Notes: a model not told the origin generated them from the letters alone. A stretch of 33,434 bases of DNA from JBMNOI01 sp050942995 (GCA_050942995.1 JBMNOI010000030.1:1-33434); one strand, 5' to 3'; counted from the stretch's first letter, positions 22,582-31,490 are shown. Made by a program: numbers and translations.

Positions 22582-24339
22582 ATGCAATCGTTGCGACGGA
22601 TCATTCGTTATCTCAAGCCCTACCGGCGGGATGCCATACTGGCCACCATCACCCTCATCGGCTCGGTGATTCTGGATCTCCTCATCCCGCGGCTGGTTCA
22701 GCAGGTGATCGATCTGGGCGTTGTACCACGCAACGTTCGCATGGTCGTATGGACAAGCGTTCTGATGCTGGGCGCCTCACTGCTGAGCGCGGCGTGTAGC
22801 GTGGGCAACACCATCTGGGCGGTGCGGGCCACTCAGAACATGAGCGCCGACCTGCGCAGTGACCTGTTTCGCAAGGTGCAGAGCCTTTCCTTCAGCAATC
22901 TGGACCGTTTGCAGACCGGCCAGCTGCTGGTGCGCCTGACCAGCGACGTACGCCAGGTGCAGACGATCACCCTCATGTCGCTGCGGATGATCATCCGTGC
23001 GCCGCTGATGTTGCTGGGCAGTCTGTTCTTCCTCATCATCACGAGCTGGCAGCTCGCCCTGATCATGGTGGTGCTGTTGCCGGCGACGACGGGGCTGGTC
23101 ACCTGGGTCGTGACGCACACCCATCCCATATTCCGTGAGGTGCAGCGCCGGCTGGATCGGCTGAACACGGTGATGCAGGAGAACCTTGCCGGTGTGCGCG
23201 TAGTCAAGGCGTTCGTGCGAGATGAATTCGAAGAGCAGCGCTTTGATGCGACCAACACCGACCTCATGAGCATATCCATGCGGGTGCATCGCCTGTTCTC
23301 GCGATTGATGCCCACGCTGATGGTCATGGTGAACCTGGGTGTTGCCGTCGTGCTGTGGTTCAGCGGCGTGCGTGTGGCCGAGGGGACCTTTACGGTGGGC
23401 GCCACGATGGCGTTTGTGAACTATCTCATGTCGACGATGTTCCCGTTGATGGTGTCCGGCATGATCGCCGGGCAGCTCTCGGCGGCCGAAGCGTCGGCCG
23501 GACGTATCCTTGAAGTGCTGGATGATCGCCCCGATGTGCAGGATCCGCCGCAGCCGCGAGAGATCGGCACGTTGACCGGACGGGTGGTTTTTGAGAATGT
23601 TACCTTTGGATACGACGGCAAAGAGGCCGAGCCGGTGCTCAAGGGGATCAATCTGGTGGCCGAACCGGGCGAGACGGTGGCCATTCTGGGCGCTACCGGC
23701 GCGGGCAAATCTAGCCTGGTCCACCTGATCCCTCGATTTTACGATGTCGACGATGGGTGTGTGACCATTGACGGGATCGACGTGCGCGAGATGAGACTGG
23801 ATGATCTGCGGCGCCATGTGGCCGTGGCCATGCAGGAGACGGTGCTTTTTTCCGGCACCATTCGCGATAATATCCGCTACGGTCGCCCTGATGCGACGGA
23901 TGAGGAGGTCGAGGCGGCTGCGCGCGCGGCACAGGCTCATGATTTCATCACCTCCTTCCCGCAGGGATACGATACCGTCGTCGGTCAGCGTGGGGTAACC
24001 CTCTCAGGGGGGCAGCGCCAGCGGGTGGCGATTGCGCGGGCGTTGCTGGTGCGGCCACCGGTGTTGATTCTGGATGATTCGACGAGCGCGGTGGATGTCG
24101 AGACCGAGGCGCGCATACAGGATGCTCTGGAATCCACACACCACAAGGGCACGCGGTTCATCATCGCCCAGCGGATCAGCTCGGTGCTCACTGCCGACAA
24201 GTTCGTCGTGCTGGACCGGGGGCAGGTCGCTGCGGTTGGAACTCATGCCGAGTTGATGACGACGAGCCCCATTTACCAAGAAATCTATGCGTCCCAGCTT
24301 GGAGACGGAAACGGGAACGGGAGGGGAAATCATGGCTGA
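22582..24339 (+). CDS. ABC exporter half-transporter with degenerate ATP site (TM287/BmrC/LmrC-like)
   Basis: Predicted 585-residue fused permease-ATPase. Six transmembrane helices fill roughly residues 18-305, and the nucleotide-binding domain follows. Walker A is GATGAGKSS (370-378) and the signature LSGGQ (474-478) is canonical. Walker B VLILDD ends in Asp499 instead of the catalytic Glu, and the switch residue is Gln530 (IIAQR) instead of His. These replacements are typical of the non-hydrolysing site in heterodimeric exporters. The ATG at 22582 has AAGGAG upstream. The gene overlaps the next half-transporter by 8 bases. Likely function is export of drugs, lipids or other amphipathic compounds. 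Confidence 0.92.
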   Translation: MQSLRRIIRYLKPYRRDAILATITLIGSVILDLLIPRLVQQVIDLGVVPRNVRMVVWTSVLMLGASLLSAACSVGNTIWAVRATQNMSADLRSDLFRKVQSLSFSNLDRLQTGQLLVRLTSDVRQVQTITLMSLRMIIRAPLMLLGSLFFLIITSWQLALIMVVLLPATTGLVTWVVTHTHPIFREVQRRLDRLNTVMQENLAGVRVVKAFVRDEFEEQRFDATNTDLMSISMRVHRLFSRLMPTLMVMVNLGVAVVLWFSGVRVAEGTFTVGATMAFVNYLMSTMFPLMVSGMIAGQLSAAEASAGRILEVLDDRPDVQDPPQPREIGTLTGRVVFENVTFGYDGKEAEPVLKGINLVAEPGETVAILGATGAGKSSLVHLIPRFYDVDDGCVTIDGIDVREMRLDDLRRHVAVAMQETVLFSGTIRDNIRYGRPDATDEEVEAAARAAQAHDFITSFPQGYDTVVGQRGVTLSGGQRQRVAIARALLVRPPVLILDDSTSAVDVETEARIQDALESTHHKGTRFIIAQRISSVLTADKFVVLDRGQVAAVGTHAELMTTSPIYQEIYASQLGDGNGNGRGNHG

Positions 24340-26269
24340 ATCAAACCGCGGAGGGAGCGCGGGGGCGCGAGCGGCCGCCCCGAGGCGTGGCCACGGTGGA
24401 CGTATGGGGCGCCGCATCGAAAAAGCCAGGGATCCAAAGGGCGCTCTACTCAGGTTGCTTAGATATCTGCGGCCTTACGCCTGGCAACTGGGCGCGGTGA
24501 TGCTGATGGTGACGACGGCGACCGTTCTCGGCCTGGTTGCTCCTTACGTGCTGTCTATCGCTATCGACAATTATATCATCCCGGGAGATCTGTCGGGGCT
24601 GGTCCGCGTTGTGCTCTTGCTGGGGGCCATCTACCTGGTGATCTGGGCCGTCGAGGTCGGGCAGGGCTATATCATGGTCGGTGTCTCGCAGCGGGCATTG
24701 TACACGCTGCGCCGTGATCTGTTCGGTCACCTGCAAAAGCTGCCGTTGAAATTCTTCGACGAGCAGCCTCACGGCGAATTGATGAGCCGTCTGACAAACG
24801 ATATCGACGCCATCAACCACGGCATCTCGATGACGATCACCCAGCTTTTGGGAGGTATGCTCAGTCTGGGGGGCGTGCTGGTGGCCATGTTTCTCATGAA
24901 CGTGTGGCTGGCCCTCAGCGCGCAAATCATCCTGCCCCTCATGCTGGTGTTCACGGCACTGATTGGTCGGCGTACCCGTGAAGGGTTCCGCCAGTTGCAG
25001 ACCGAGCTGGGTGAGCTGAACGGTCTGATGGAAGAGACTATCAGCGGGCAGAAGGTGGTGCAGGCGTTTCGTCGCGAGCCGATGGTGCTGGCCGAGTTCG
25101 ATCGTCAAAATATCTCGCTGCGCAATGTGGGCACCAAGGCCATGACCTATGCCCTGCTCGTTCCGCCGATGATGGGCGTGTTGAGCAATGCCGGCATCGC
25201 TGTGGTGGCGGGCTTTGGCGGGTGGCTGGCGCTGCGCGATCTGGTGACGGTGGGCACCATCGCCGCCTTTATCAACTACTCGCGACGGTTTGCCCAGCCC
25301 CTGCGGCAGATCGCCGATCTGTACAATACCATCCAGTCGGCGCTGGCCGGCGCCGAGCGGGTGTTCGAGACCATGGACGAAGAGCCCGAGCCGGTGGACG
25401 GTGATACGGCGGTGCGCCTGGATAATGCCGTCGGTGAGGTGGTATTCGATCGTGTGGATTTCCGTTATGTGCCCGATGTGCCGGTGCTCAAGGATGTGTC
25501 GTTCAAGGCCAATGTGGGACAGACGGTGGCTCTGGTGGGGCCTACCGGTGCGGGCAAGACCACCATCGTCAACCTCCTGAGCCGCTTCTACGATATCCAG
25601 GACGGCACGATCTGGATCGACGGCCACAATATCTGCGAGGTGGAGAGAACTTCTCTGCGCCGTCAGTTAGGCGTGGTGTTGCAGGATATGTTCCTGTTCA
25701 GCGGCACGGTCATGGAGAATATCCGTTACGGGCGCCTGGATGCCACGGATGAGGAATGTATCGAGGCGGCTCGACTGGCCAACGCCGATCACTTTATCCG
25801 GCGGTTGCCCAACGGTTACGAGACCATGCTCTCGGAGCGGGGCAGTAACCTGAGCCAGGGGCAGCGACAGTTGATCTCGATCGCACGGGCGGTTCTGGCC
25901 AATCCGCGCATTCTGGTGCTGGACGAAGCCACCTCATCGGTGGATACTCGTACCGAGGTGCAGATCCAGGAGGCGTTGTTGCGCCTGATGGAGGGGCGAA
26001 CGGCGTTCGTCATCGCTCACCGGTTGAGCACCATCCGCAATGCCGACCATGTGCTGGTCATCAACCATGGCGAGATCATCGAGCGAGGCACCCACGACTC
26101 GTTGCTGGCGCAGAAGGGGTTCTATTATAACCTGTACATGAGCCAGTTCCGTGGCACCAATGGTGATGGCATTCTGACGGATGGCACGGACGACATGATG
26201 ACACCCGGATCGATCATGCTCCGGTCACAGAGTAGCAGTGTGCCCGAAGAGTCGGGCGGAGAGAGCTAA
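24332..26269 (+). CDS. ABC exporter half-transporter with canonical ATPase motifs (TM288/BmrD/LmrD-like)
   Basis: Predicted 645-residue fused permease-ATPase, partner of the preceding protein. An Ala/Gly/Arg-rich N-terminal extension of about 30 residues precedes six transmembrane helices (about 50-345). Walker A is GPTGAGKT (403-410), Walker B ILVLDE has the catalytic Glu532, and the switch His563 is present (VIAHR). Its signature is LSQGQ (507-511) rather than LSGGQ. In a heterodimer this variant faces the degenerate Walker B of the partner, while the partner's LSGGQ completes the working site. The ATG at 24332 has GGGAGGGG upstream and overlaps the previous gene; the longer frame to 24287 lies within that gene. 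Confidence 0.92.
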   Translation: MAESNRGGSAGARAAAPRRGHGGRMGRRIEKARDPKGALLRLLRYLRPYAWQLGAVMLMVTTATVLGLVAPYVLSIAIDNYIIPGDLSGLVRVVLLLGAIYLVIWAVEVGQGYIMVGVSQRALYTLRRDLFGHLQKLPLKFFDEQPHGELMSRLTNDIDAINHGISMTITQLLGGMLSLGGVLVAMFLMNVWLALSAQIILPLMLVFTALIGRRTREGFRQLQTELGELNGLMEETISGQKVVQAFRREPMVLAEFDRQNISLRNVGTKAMTYALLVPPMMGVLSNAGIAVVAGFGGWLALRDLVTVGTIAAFINYSRRFAQPLRQIADLYNTIQSALAGAERVFETMDEEPEPVDGDTAVRLDNAVGEVVFDRVDFRYVPDVPVLKDVSFKANVGQTVALVGPTGAGKTTIVNLLSRFYDIQDGTIWIDGHNICEVERTSLRRQLGVVLQDMFLFSGTVMENIRYGRLDATDEECIEAARLANADHFIRRLPNGYETMLSERGSNLSQGQRQLISIARAVLANPRILVLDEATSSVDTRTEVQIQEALLRLMEGRTAFVIAHRLSTIRNADHVLVINHGEIIERGTHDSLLAQKGFYYNLYMSQFRGTNGDGILTDGTDDMMTPGSIMLRSQSSSVPEESGGES

Positions 26270-26304
26270 ACGCCGCTTCGGGTTTATAGGGTGTCGGAAA
26301 GAAC

Positions 26305-26341
26305 AACGCGCCCGATGGAAGCATCTTCCATCGGGCGCGTT
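26305..26341. terminator. Bidirectional terminator between the ABC exporter and pst operons
   Basis: A perfect 17-bp stem (26305-26321 with 26325-26341) has loop CAT and ends in a short T-rich tail (CTATTT on the plus strand). It sits 36 bases after the exporter stop and 21 bases from the phoU stop on the opposite strand, serving both convergent operons. Confidence 0.8.
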
Positions 26342-26361
26342 CTATTTGCAGGCTCGATCGA

Positions 26362-27021
26362 TCAGTGGCTGTCCAGCTCGGTCATCACACCGGTGACGGT
26401 AAACACCACTCGCTCGCAGATGTTGGTGACGCGGTCGGCGGCGCGTTCCAGGTTGTGGGCCACCCACACCAACAGGTTGGCCTGCTCGATATTGCGCGGG
26501 TCGCTGATGATGTAGGTGATCAACTCGCGGGCCACCTGGTCGTACAGCGCATCGACTTCGTCATCTTCTTGCGGAATGGCCCGGGCCGTCTCGACGTCAC
26601 GGGCGATGAACGCCCGAAGCGCGCGGTTCAGGGCGTTGCAGGCCTTCTCGGCCATGATGGGAATATCCAGCAGTGGCTTGAGAAGGGGGGTGTCGCCGAT
26701 CATCAGGCTGATCTTGCCCACGCCTTTGGCATAATCGCCGATACGCTCCAGCTCGGTGATGATTTCGAGCATGGCGGCCAGAGTACGCAGGTCTATTGCC
26801 ACCGGCTGCTGTGTGGCGATGAGGGTCAGAATATCGGACTCGATCTCGAATCGGCGGCGGTTGACCTCGCGATCGTTCTCGATGATCTGCTCGGACCGCT
26901 CAAAATCACGCGTCTTGAGGGCGTTCACAGAGTCGAGCAGAGCCTTTTCTACCATCTCGCCCATGGCCAGCACGTCCTGCTCAAGGCGGCGTATTTCGCG
27001 CTCCAAGTTCGCTCGTAACAT
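26362..27021 (-). CDS. phoU: Phosphate uptake regulator PhoU
   Basis: Predicted 219-residue PhoU, the helical protein that links the Pst transporter to the phosphate-sensing kinase and restrains uptake when phosphate is plentiful. It has the two expected three-helix repeats, each with a metal-binding signature: ELERIGDYAKG (90-100) and NLERAADRVTNICE (190-203). The length is normal for the family. AAGGAC lies about 10 bases before the ATG at 27021. It is the last gene of the pst operon, 17 bases after pstB. No phoR/phoB-type two-component pair is in the window. Confidence 0.93.
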   Translation of the reverse strand: MLRANLEREIRRLEQDVLAMGEMVEKALLDSVNALKTRDFERSEQIIENDREVNRRRFEIESDILTLIATQQPVAIDLRTLAAMLEIITELERIGDYAKGVGKISLMIGDTPLLKPLLDIPIMAEKACNALNRALRAFIARDVETARAIPQEDDEVDALYDQVARELITYIISDPRNIEQANLLVWVAHNLERAADRVTNICERVVFTVTGVMTELDSH

Positions 27022-27038
27022 GGTTTGGTGTGTCCTTC

Positions 27039-27806
27039 TCAGCCGAATCGGCCGGTGATATAGTCCTCAGTGCGGCGATCCTGAGGATTGGTAAATACGC
27101 GGCCGGTGGGGCCATACTCCACCAGATTGCCCACCCGGTTGTCGTCGGTGAGGAAAAATGCCGTCCAGTGCGAGACGCGGGCGGCCTGTTGCATGTTGTG
27201 CGTGACGATGACGATGGTATAGTCCTCGACGAGCTCGTGCATCAGATCTTCGATGTGCAATGTCGAGATCGGGTCGAGCGCCGAGGCGGGTTCGTCCATC
27301 AGAATCACTTCAGGGCGCACCGCGATGACTCGGGCGATACAGAGGCGCTGCTGCTGCCCCAGCGACAGGCTCAGCGCATCCTGGTTCAGGTTCCCCTTGA
27401 CCTCTTCCCACAGGTCGGCGCCCTGCAGGCTTTCGCGTACGATATCGTCGATGTTGCGTCCGTGGTGCAGCCCCAGGACGCGCGGGCCAAAGGCCACGTT
27501 ATCGTATACCGAGGCGGGAAACGGGTTGGGCCGCTGAAACACCATCCCTACCCGCTGGCGCAGGCGAACCACGTCATACCGTGGTGAATAGACGTTCTCA
27601 CCGTCCAGCAGCACCTGCCCCTCGACTCGCGAGCCGGGGATGGGGTCGTTCATGCGGTTCAGACAACGCAAAAAGGTCGATTTGCCACAGCCCGAAGGCC
27701 CGATGAGGGCCGTGATCTGTCGCTCTTTGATCTCTACGTTGATATTGGCCAGCGCCGGGCGCTCTCTGTAATAGACGTGCACCCCTTTGGCGTCGATCTT
27801 GCCCAT
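27039..27806 (-). CDS. pstB: Phosphate ABC transporter ATPase PstB, signature-variant copy
   Basis: Predicted 255-residue PstB that energises the PstCA channel. Walker A GPSGCGKS (36-43), the Q-loop MVFQRPNPFP with Gln91, Walker B VILMDEPASALDPIS and the switch His in VTHNMQQAARV are all canonical. The signature reads LSLGQQQRLCIAR where PstB normally has LSGGQ, confirmed by the codon CTG in place of a glycine codon. The ATG at 27806 has GGAG 7 bases upstream. It lies 21 bases after a second pstB gene and 17 before phoU. The C-terminal block GPTGRVFTNPQDRRTEDYITGRFG is diagnostic of PstB. Confidence 0.93.
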   Translation of the reverse strand: MGKIDAKGVHVYYRERPALANINVEIKERQITALIGPSGCGKSTFLRCLNRMNDPIPGSRVEGQVLLDGENVYSPRYDVVRLRQRVGMVFQRPNPFPASVYDNVAFGPRVLGLHHGRNIDDIVRESLQGADLWEEVKGNLNQDALSLSLGQQQRLCIARVIAVRPEVILMDEPASALDPISTLHIEDLMHELVEDYTIVIVTHNMQQAARVSHWTAFFLTDDNRVGNLVEYGPTGRVFTNPQDRRTEDYITGRFG

Positions 27807-27827
27807 AAAGCTACTCCGAATGGGGCG

Positions 27828-28583
27828 CTATCCAAAGCGCCCGGTTACATAATCCTCGGTGCGCTGGTCGCGAGGATTGGTGAATACCTGTTGTCCCACG
27901 CCAAACTCGATGAGTTCGCCCATCAGGAAAAAGGCGGCGTAATCGGCCAGACGTGCGCCCTGCTGGACGCTGTGTGGCACGATGACGATGGTATAGTCCT
28001 TTTTGAGGTCGAGCAACGAACGTTCGACCTTGGCCGTCGACAGAGGGTCCAACCCGGAGGTGGGTTCGTCCAGCAGGAGCACCTCGGGTTCCAGGGCCAG
28101 GCTGCGGGCGATGCACAGCCGCTGCTGCTGACCTCCGGAGAACCGACTGGCCGGGCTATCCAGGCGATCTTTGACCTCATCCCAAAGGGCGGCCTGGATC
28201 AGGCTGCGCTCCAGGATCTCTTCCTGCCGCTTGCGATCGCGTATGCCGGCCAATCGCGGGCCATAGAGCACATTCTCGCGCACGGTGCCGGGCAGGGGCA
28301 ACGGCAGGGCGAATACCATGCCGACGCGCCGCCGAAGCTCGGCGACGTTTACGGTCGGCCCGTAGATATCCTCGTCGTTGAGCAGGATGCGCCCCGACAT
28401 GCTGGTTCCCTCGACGAGATCGTTCAACCGATTGATCAGGCGCAGGAGGGTAGTCTTGCCGCCGCCGGCCGGGCCAAAGAGCACCGTAATGGCGTTGGCC
28501 GGTATCTCCAGCGATACATTCTTGAGCGACGGTTGTTCGCGATAGGTATGTGTGACGTTTTCAACACGAATTTTGGCTACCAT
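27828..28583 (-). CDS. Phosphate ABC transporter ATPase PstB-like, Q-loop-variant copy
   Basis: Predicted 251-residue PstB paralog. Walker A is GPAGGGKT (37-44), the signature FSGGQQQRLCIAR (148-160) is close to canonical, Walker B VLLLDEPTSGLDPLS has Glu173, and the switch residue is His204. The Q-loop reads MVFALPLPLPG, so the usual Gln is Ala92 (codon GCC), and the normally conserved RPNPFP block is changed. The diagnostic PstB end VFTNPRDQRTEDYVTGRFG is kept. The ATG at 28583 has GGAGAAGAG upstream and overlaps the pstA stop by 7 bases; the longer frame to 28901 lies inside pstA. It probably pairs with the next PstB rather than acting alone. Confidence 0.9.
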   Translation of the reverse strand: MVAKIRVENVTHTYREQPSLKNVSLEIPANAITVLFGPAGGGKTTLLRLINRLNDLVEGTSMSGRILLNDEDIYGPTVNVAELRRRVGMVFALPLPLPGTVRENVLYGPRLAGIRDRKRQEEILERSLIQAALWDEVKDRLDSPASRFSGGQQQRLCIARSLALEPEVLLLDEPTSGLDPLSTAKVERSLLDLKKDYTIVIVPHSVQQGARLADYAAFFLMGELIEFGVGQQVFTNPRDQRTEDYVTGRFG

Positions 28584-29422
28584 TCTCTTCTCCGCCGGAA
28601 ATAGCTGCGGATGAGGGTCGCCGCCAGGTTCATCGAAAGAACCAGCGCCAGCAGCACCAGCGCCGTGCCATACTGAATCTGCAGCGGCATGTTCGGCACC
28701 TGGGTGCTGATAACGTACAGGTGATAGGGCAGCGCCATCGTCTGATCGAACATGGAATGAGGCAGTTGGGGCAGGAAAAAGGCGGCGACGGTAAACAGGA
28801 TCGGCGCCGTCTCTCCGGCGGCTCTCAACAGTCCCAGGATAACGCCCGTGATGATGCCGGGCAGCGCCTGAGGCAATACGATGCGGCGGATGCCCTGCCA
28901 CGTGGTGCCGCCCAGGCTGGCGCTCACCGTGCGAAACTCGACGGGCACGGCGCGCAGCGCCTCTTCGGCGGTGCTGATGATGACGGGCAGGGTCATAATG
29001 GCCAGTGTCAGCGACCCGGCCAGGATCGATGTGCCAAAGCCCAGGAACAGCACGAACAAGCCCACGCCAAAAAGTCCATACACGACAGACGGCACACCGG
29101 CCAGGTTGACGATGGCCAGCCGAATGGCGCGGGTAAAGATATTGTCCCGGGCATACTCTGCCAGATAGATGGCCGCGCCCACGCCCACCGGAATGGCCGC
29201 CACGGCTGTGCCCAGCGTGAGCAGAATCGTGCCCACGATGGCGGGGAGCACTCCACCGGCTTTCATTCCGTCACGGGGCATGGCGGTCAGAAACTCCCAA
29301 CTGATCGCGCCGATGCCCTGTACGAACACATTGCCTACGACGAACAGGATCGGCAGCACGACGACGAGGCTGGCCAGGGCCAACAGGCCAAAGCCGATGC
29401 GCTGTACGGTATGGCGCCCCAT
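28577..29422 (-). CDS. pstA: Phosphate ABC transporter permease PstA
   Basis: Predicted 281-residue inner-membrane permease, one half of the phosphate channel. It has about six transmembrane helices and the binding-protein-dependent permease loop RAVPVEFRTVSASLGGTTWQ, where the ATPase coupling helix docks, followed by IRRIVLPQALPGIITGVILG. The C-terminal YHLYVISTQVPNMPLQIQYG-type region is typical of PstA. The ATG at 29422 has GGAGGG 8 bases upstream and overlaps the pstC stop as TAATG, giving translational coupling. The length is normal for PstA. Confidence 0.94.
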   Translation of the reverse strand: MGRHTVQRIGFGLLALASLVVVLPILFVVGNVFVQGIGAISWEFLTAMPRDGMKAGGVLPAIVGTILLTLGTAVAAIPVGVGAAIYLAEYARDNIFTRAIRLAIVNLAGVPSVVYGLFGVGLFVLFLGFGTSILAGSLTLAIMTLPVIISTAEEALRAVPVEFRTVSASLGGTTWQGIRRIVLPQALPGIITGVILGLLRAAGETAPILFTVAAFFLPQLPHSMFDQTMALPYHLYVISTQVPNMPLQIQYGTALVLLALVLSMNLAATLIRSYFRRRREW

Positions 29423-30318
29423 TAGCGTAGCCCTCCGCGGTTACTCTTTTTGAACATGACCGAGGCAACCGCCAGGTTGATGAGGAACGTGATGACAAAG
29501 AGCAACAGGCCGATGGTGAACAGCGCGTGATAGTGCACACTGCCCTGAGCGACCTCGCCCATCTCGGCGGCGATGGTGGCCGTCATGGTGCGTACCGGGC
29601 GGAAGAGTGAATCCAGCGTCGTCGGCATGCGTGCTGCGTTTCCGGTTACCATCAGGACGGCCATGGTCTCGCCGATGGCGCGCCCCATGCCCAGCATGAG
29701 GGCGATGATGATCCCCGAACGTCCTGCCGGCACCACGACATGCCAGATGGTCTGCCATTGAGTGGCGCCCATCGCCAGGGCGGCGTCACGATAGCCGCGG
29801 GGTACGGCATCCAGCGCATCCTCGGCCACGCTAATGATGTTGGGCAACGCCATGTAGGCCAGAATCAGCGCCCCGGTAAAGGCGGTCAGTCCTGTAGGCG
29901 CGCCCAACGTTTCGCGCACGATGGGGGCCACCATCGTCATGCCGAAAAAACCCAGCACAACCGAAGGGATACCGGCCAGCACTTCGATCATCGGCTTGAG
30001 GATTTCGCGGGCCCAATCGGGGGCAACCTCACGAATAAAAACGGCGCAGGCCACTCCCAGGGGAAAGGCGATCATCATGGCGAACACGGTGACCAGCACC
30101 GATCCCAGGATGAGTGGCAGTGAGCCGTAAAGATCAAAAGAGGGGTACCAGTTCCTGCTAAAGAGGTTGCCCAGCGGCACCTCAAAGAAGGTGGAGGCAC
30201 CTTCACGGAGAAGGAATATAAAGATAAGTGTCACAAAACCGATGGCAGAGAAACCCAGTACGCGGATGATGGCCTGAATGGCGAATTCGCCCACCCGACC
30301 AGGATTCGATGATTTCAT
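29422..30318 (-). CDS. pstC: Phosphate ABC transporter permease PstC
   Basis: Predicted 298-residue inner-membrane permease, partner of PstA. It begins with a membrane helix near residues 18-36, has the periplasmic segment GNLFSRNWYPSFDLYGSLPL characteristic of PstC, and carries the coupling loop DALDAVPRGYRDAALAMGAT followed by IWHVVVPAGRSGIIIALMLG. About six helices are visible. The ATG at 30318 has only a modest ribosome site (GAGGTAAGG 11 or more bases upstream). It has its own near-consensus promoter and a structured leader of about 157 bases. Confidence 0.94.
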   Translation of the reverse strand: MKSSNPGRVGEFAIQAIIRVLGFSAIGFVTLIFIFLLREGASTFFEVPLGNLFSRNWYPSFDLYGSLPLILGSVLVTVFAMMIAFPLGVACAVFIREVAPDWAREILKPMIEVLAGIPSVVLGFFGMTMVAPIVRETLGAPTGLTAFTGALILAYMALPNIISVAEDALDAVPRGYRDAALAMGATQWQTIWHVVVPAGRSGIIIALMLGMGRAIGETMAVLMVTGNAARMPTTLDSLFRPVRTMTATIAAEMGEVAQGSVHYHALFTIGLLLFVITFLINLAVASVMFKKSNRGGLR

Positions 30319-30475
30319 CGACAGTCAGCCTTACCTCGGGTTTGTGTGGCATATCGCCACACGCCGCACGGATATATCAGATATAATGTCCGTAGCTACC
30401 GGCGCCTTGCCGCATGCAACATGACGGCCGGAACAATCTTCTATAGACGCGGCTCGCGGCAACGAGCCTGCCCAA
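30319..30475 (-). promoter_or_regulatory. Structured 5' leader of pstC
   Basis: The predicted untranslated leader holds several hairpins: GTGTGGC-loop-GCCACAC (30344-30362), a TATATC-A-GATATA palindrome near 30374, and GGCTCG...CGAGCC near 30450-30470. I do not recognise a known riboswitch. It could be an attenuator or an mRNA-stability element that adjusts pstCAB levels relative to pstS. Confidence 0.4.
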
Positions 30476-30481
30476 GCTAGC

Positions 30482-30509
30482 ATTATACACGCCCTTCGCC
30501 CATGTGCAA
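30482..30509 (-). promoter_or_regulatory. Internal promoter of pstCABB-phoU
   Basis: Minus-strand TTGCAC (30509-30504), a 16-base spacer and perfect TATAAT (30487-30482) lie between pstS and pstC. It would let the permease/ATPase genes be transcribed apart from pstS. Confidence 0.7.
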
Positions 30510-30548
30510 CCTGGCCTGTTGGACTGATGCGCCGGTGATGTGGTGGCG

Positions 30549-31490
30549 CTAGTTCAACGGCACAAAGCCCAGGTCGAGCACCAAAGACTGACCCTCGGTG
30601 AGCACCCAATCCAGAAACTCTTTGACCTGACCGGTGGGCTCGCCGGCCGTATACATGTACAGAGGGCGCGAGATCGGATAGGTGCCATCGTTCACCGTCT
30701 CTACAGAGGGCAGCACAAAAGGCCCGTCCTCATCGGCAGAGATGGCGACCACCTTCTGATTGGCGGTGACGTAACCCAGCCCGTCGTAGCCGATGGCGTT
30801 GCGGTTCTGGCTCACCTCGACGCCGATCCCCTCGGACGAAACCATGAGCAGCGTATCGGGGGAGAAGAGCCGATCATCGTCTTCATCGCCCATACGGATG
30901 ACGTTCTCCAGAAAGTAGATGTAGGTGCCCGAATTCGACTCGCGCGACAAGAGCACGATGGGCCGGTCCTCTCCACCCACCTCGCTCCAGTTGGTGATGC
31001 GTCCGGTAAAGATGTCCGAGACCTGCTGTATCGTCAGGTTATCCACCGGATTATCGGGGTGGACGATCACCGCAATCGCGTCCTGGGCCACAACAAACTC
31101 GACCGGTTCGATCCCATTGGCGCGCGCCGCGGCGAACTCGACCTCGGTCATTTCACGGGAGGCGTTGGCGATATCTACCGTGCCGTTGATCATGGCGGCG
31201 ATGCCGGTGCCCGTCCCACCGCCGGTCACCGAGATGCGCACGTCGGGATGGGTGGCGGTATAGGCCTCGACCCAGGCCAGAACCAGATTCACCAATGTGT
31301 CCGAGCCCTTGTTCTGGATGGTGGCGCTGCGTTCGGCCGGCTGGAGCGTATCGGGATCTTGCGACGGGCGGGCACAGCCAGACAGCAGGATCGTCACCAC
31401 CAGAAATAGCGCAACCGACCATTTCCACCGGTTGCCTCGTTGATACCGGGTAGAAGGGGTACTGTTCGGAATATCGGGAGATTTGCTCAT
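30549..31490 (-). CDS. pstS: Phosphate-binding lipoprotein PstS
   Basis: Predicted 313-residue substrate-binding protein that captures phosphate outside the membrane and delivers it to PstCA. The signal peptide has basic residues (RYQRGNRWK), a hydrophobic core and a lipobox LLSGC with Cys39, so it is a lipid-anchored protein. Phosphate-site motifs are present: GSDTLVNL, TGGGTGTGIAAMINGTVDI, the ASREMTEVE block and SRESNSGTYIYF. The ATG at 31490 was chosen because the signal peptide begins soon after it; its ribosome site is weak, and an in-frame ATG at 31532 is less likely. It heads the pst operon, followed by pstC after a 230-base gap. Confidence 0.92.
   Translation of the reverse strand: MSKSPDIPNSTPSTRYQRGNRWKWSVALFLVVTILLSGCARPSQDPDTLQPAERSATIQNKGSDTLVNLVLAWVEAYTATHPDVRISVTGGGTGTGIAAMINGTVDIANASREMTEVEFAAARANGIEPVEFVVAQDAIAVIVHPDNPVDNLTIQQVSDIFTGRITNWSEVGGEDRPIVLLSRESNSGTYIYFLENVIRMGDEDDDRLFSPDTLLMVSSEGIGVEVSQNRNAIGYDGLGYVTANQKVVAISADEDGPFVLPSVETVNDGTYPISRPLYMYTAGEPTGQVKEFLDWVLTEGQSLVLDLGFVPLN

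Noticed and set aside
26305..26341. Attachment site or mobile-element end
   Set aside because: The long perfect hairpin lies between convergent operons with a T-rich tail, which is explained as a bidirectional terminator.
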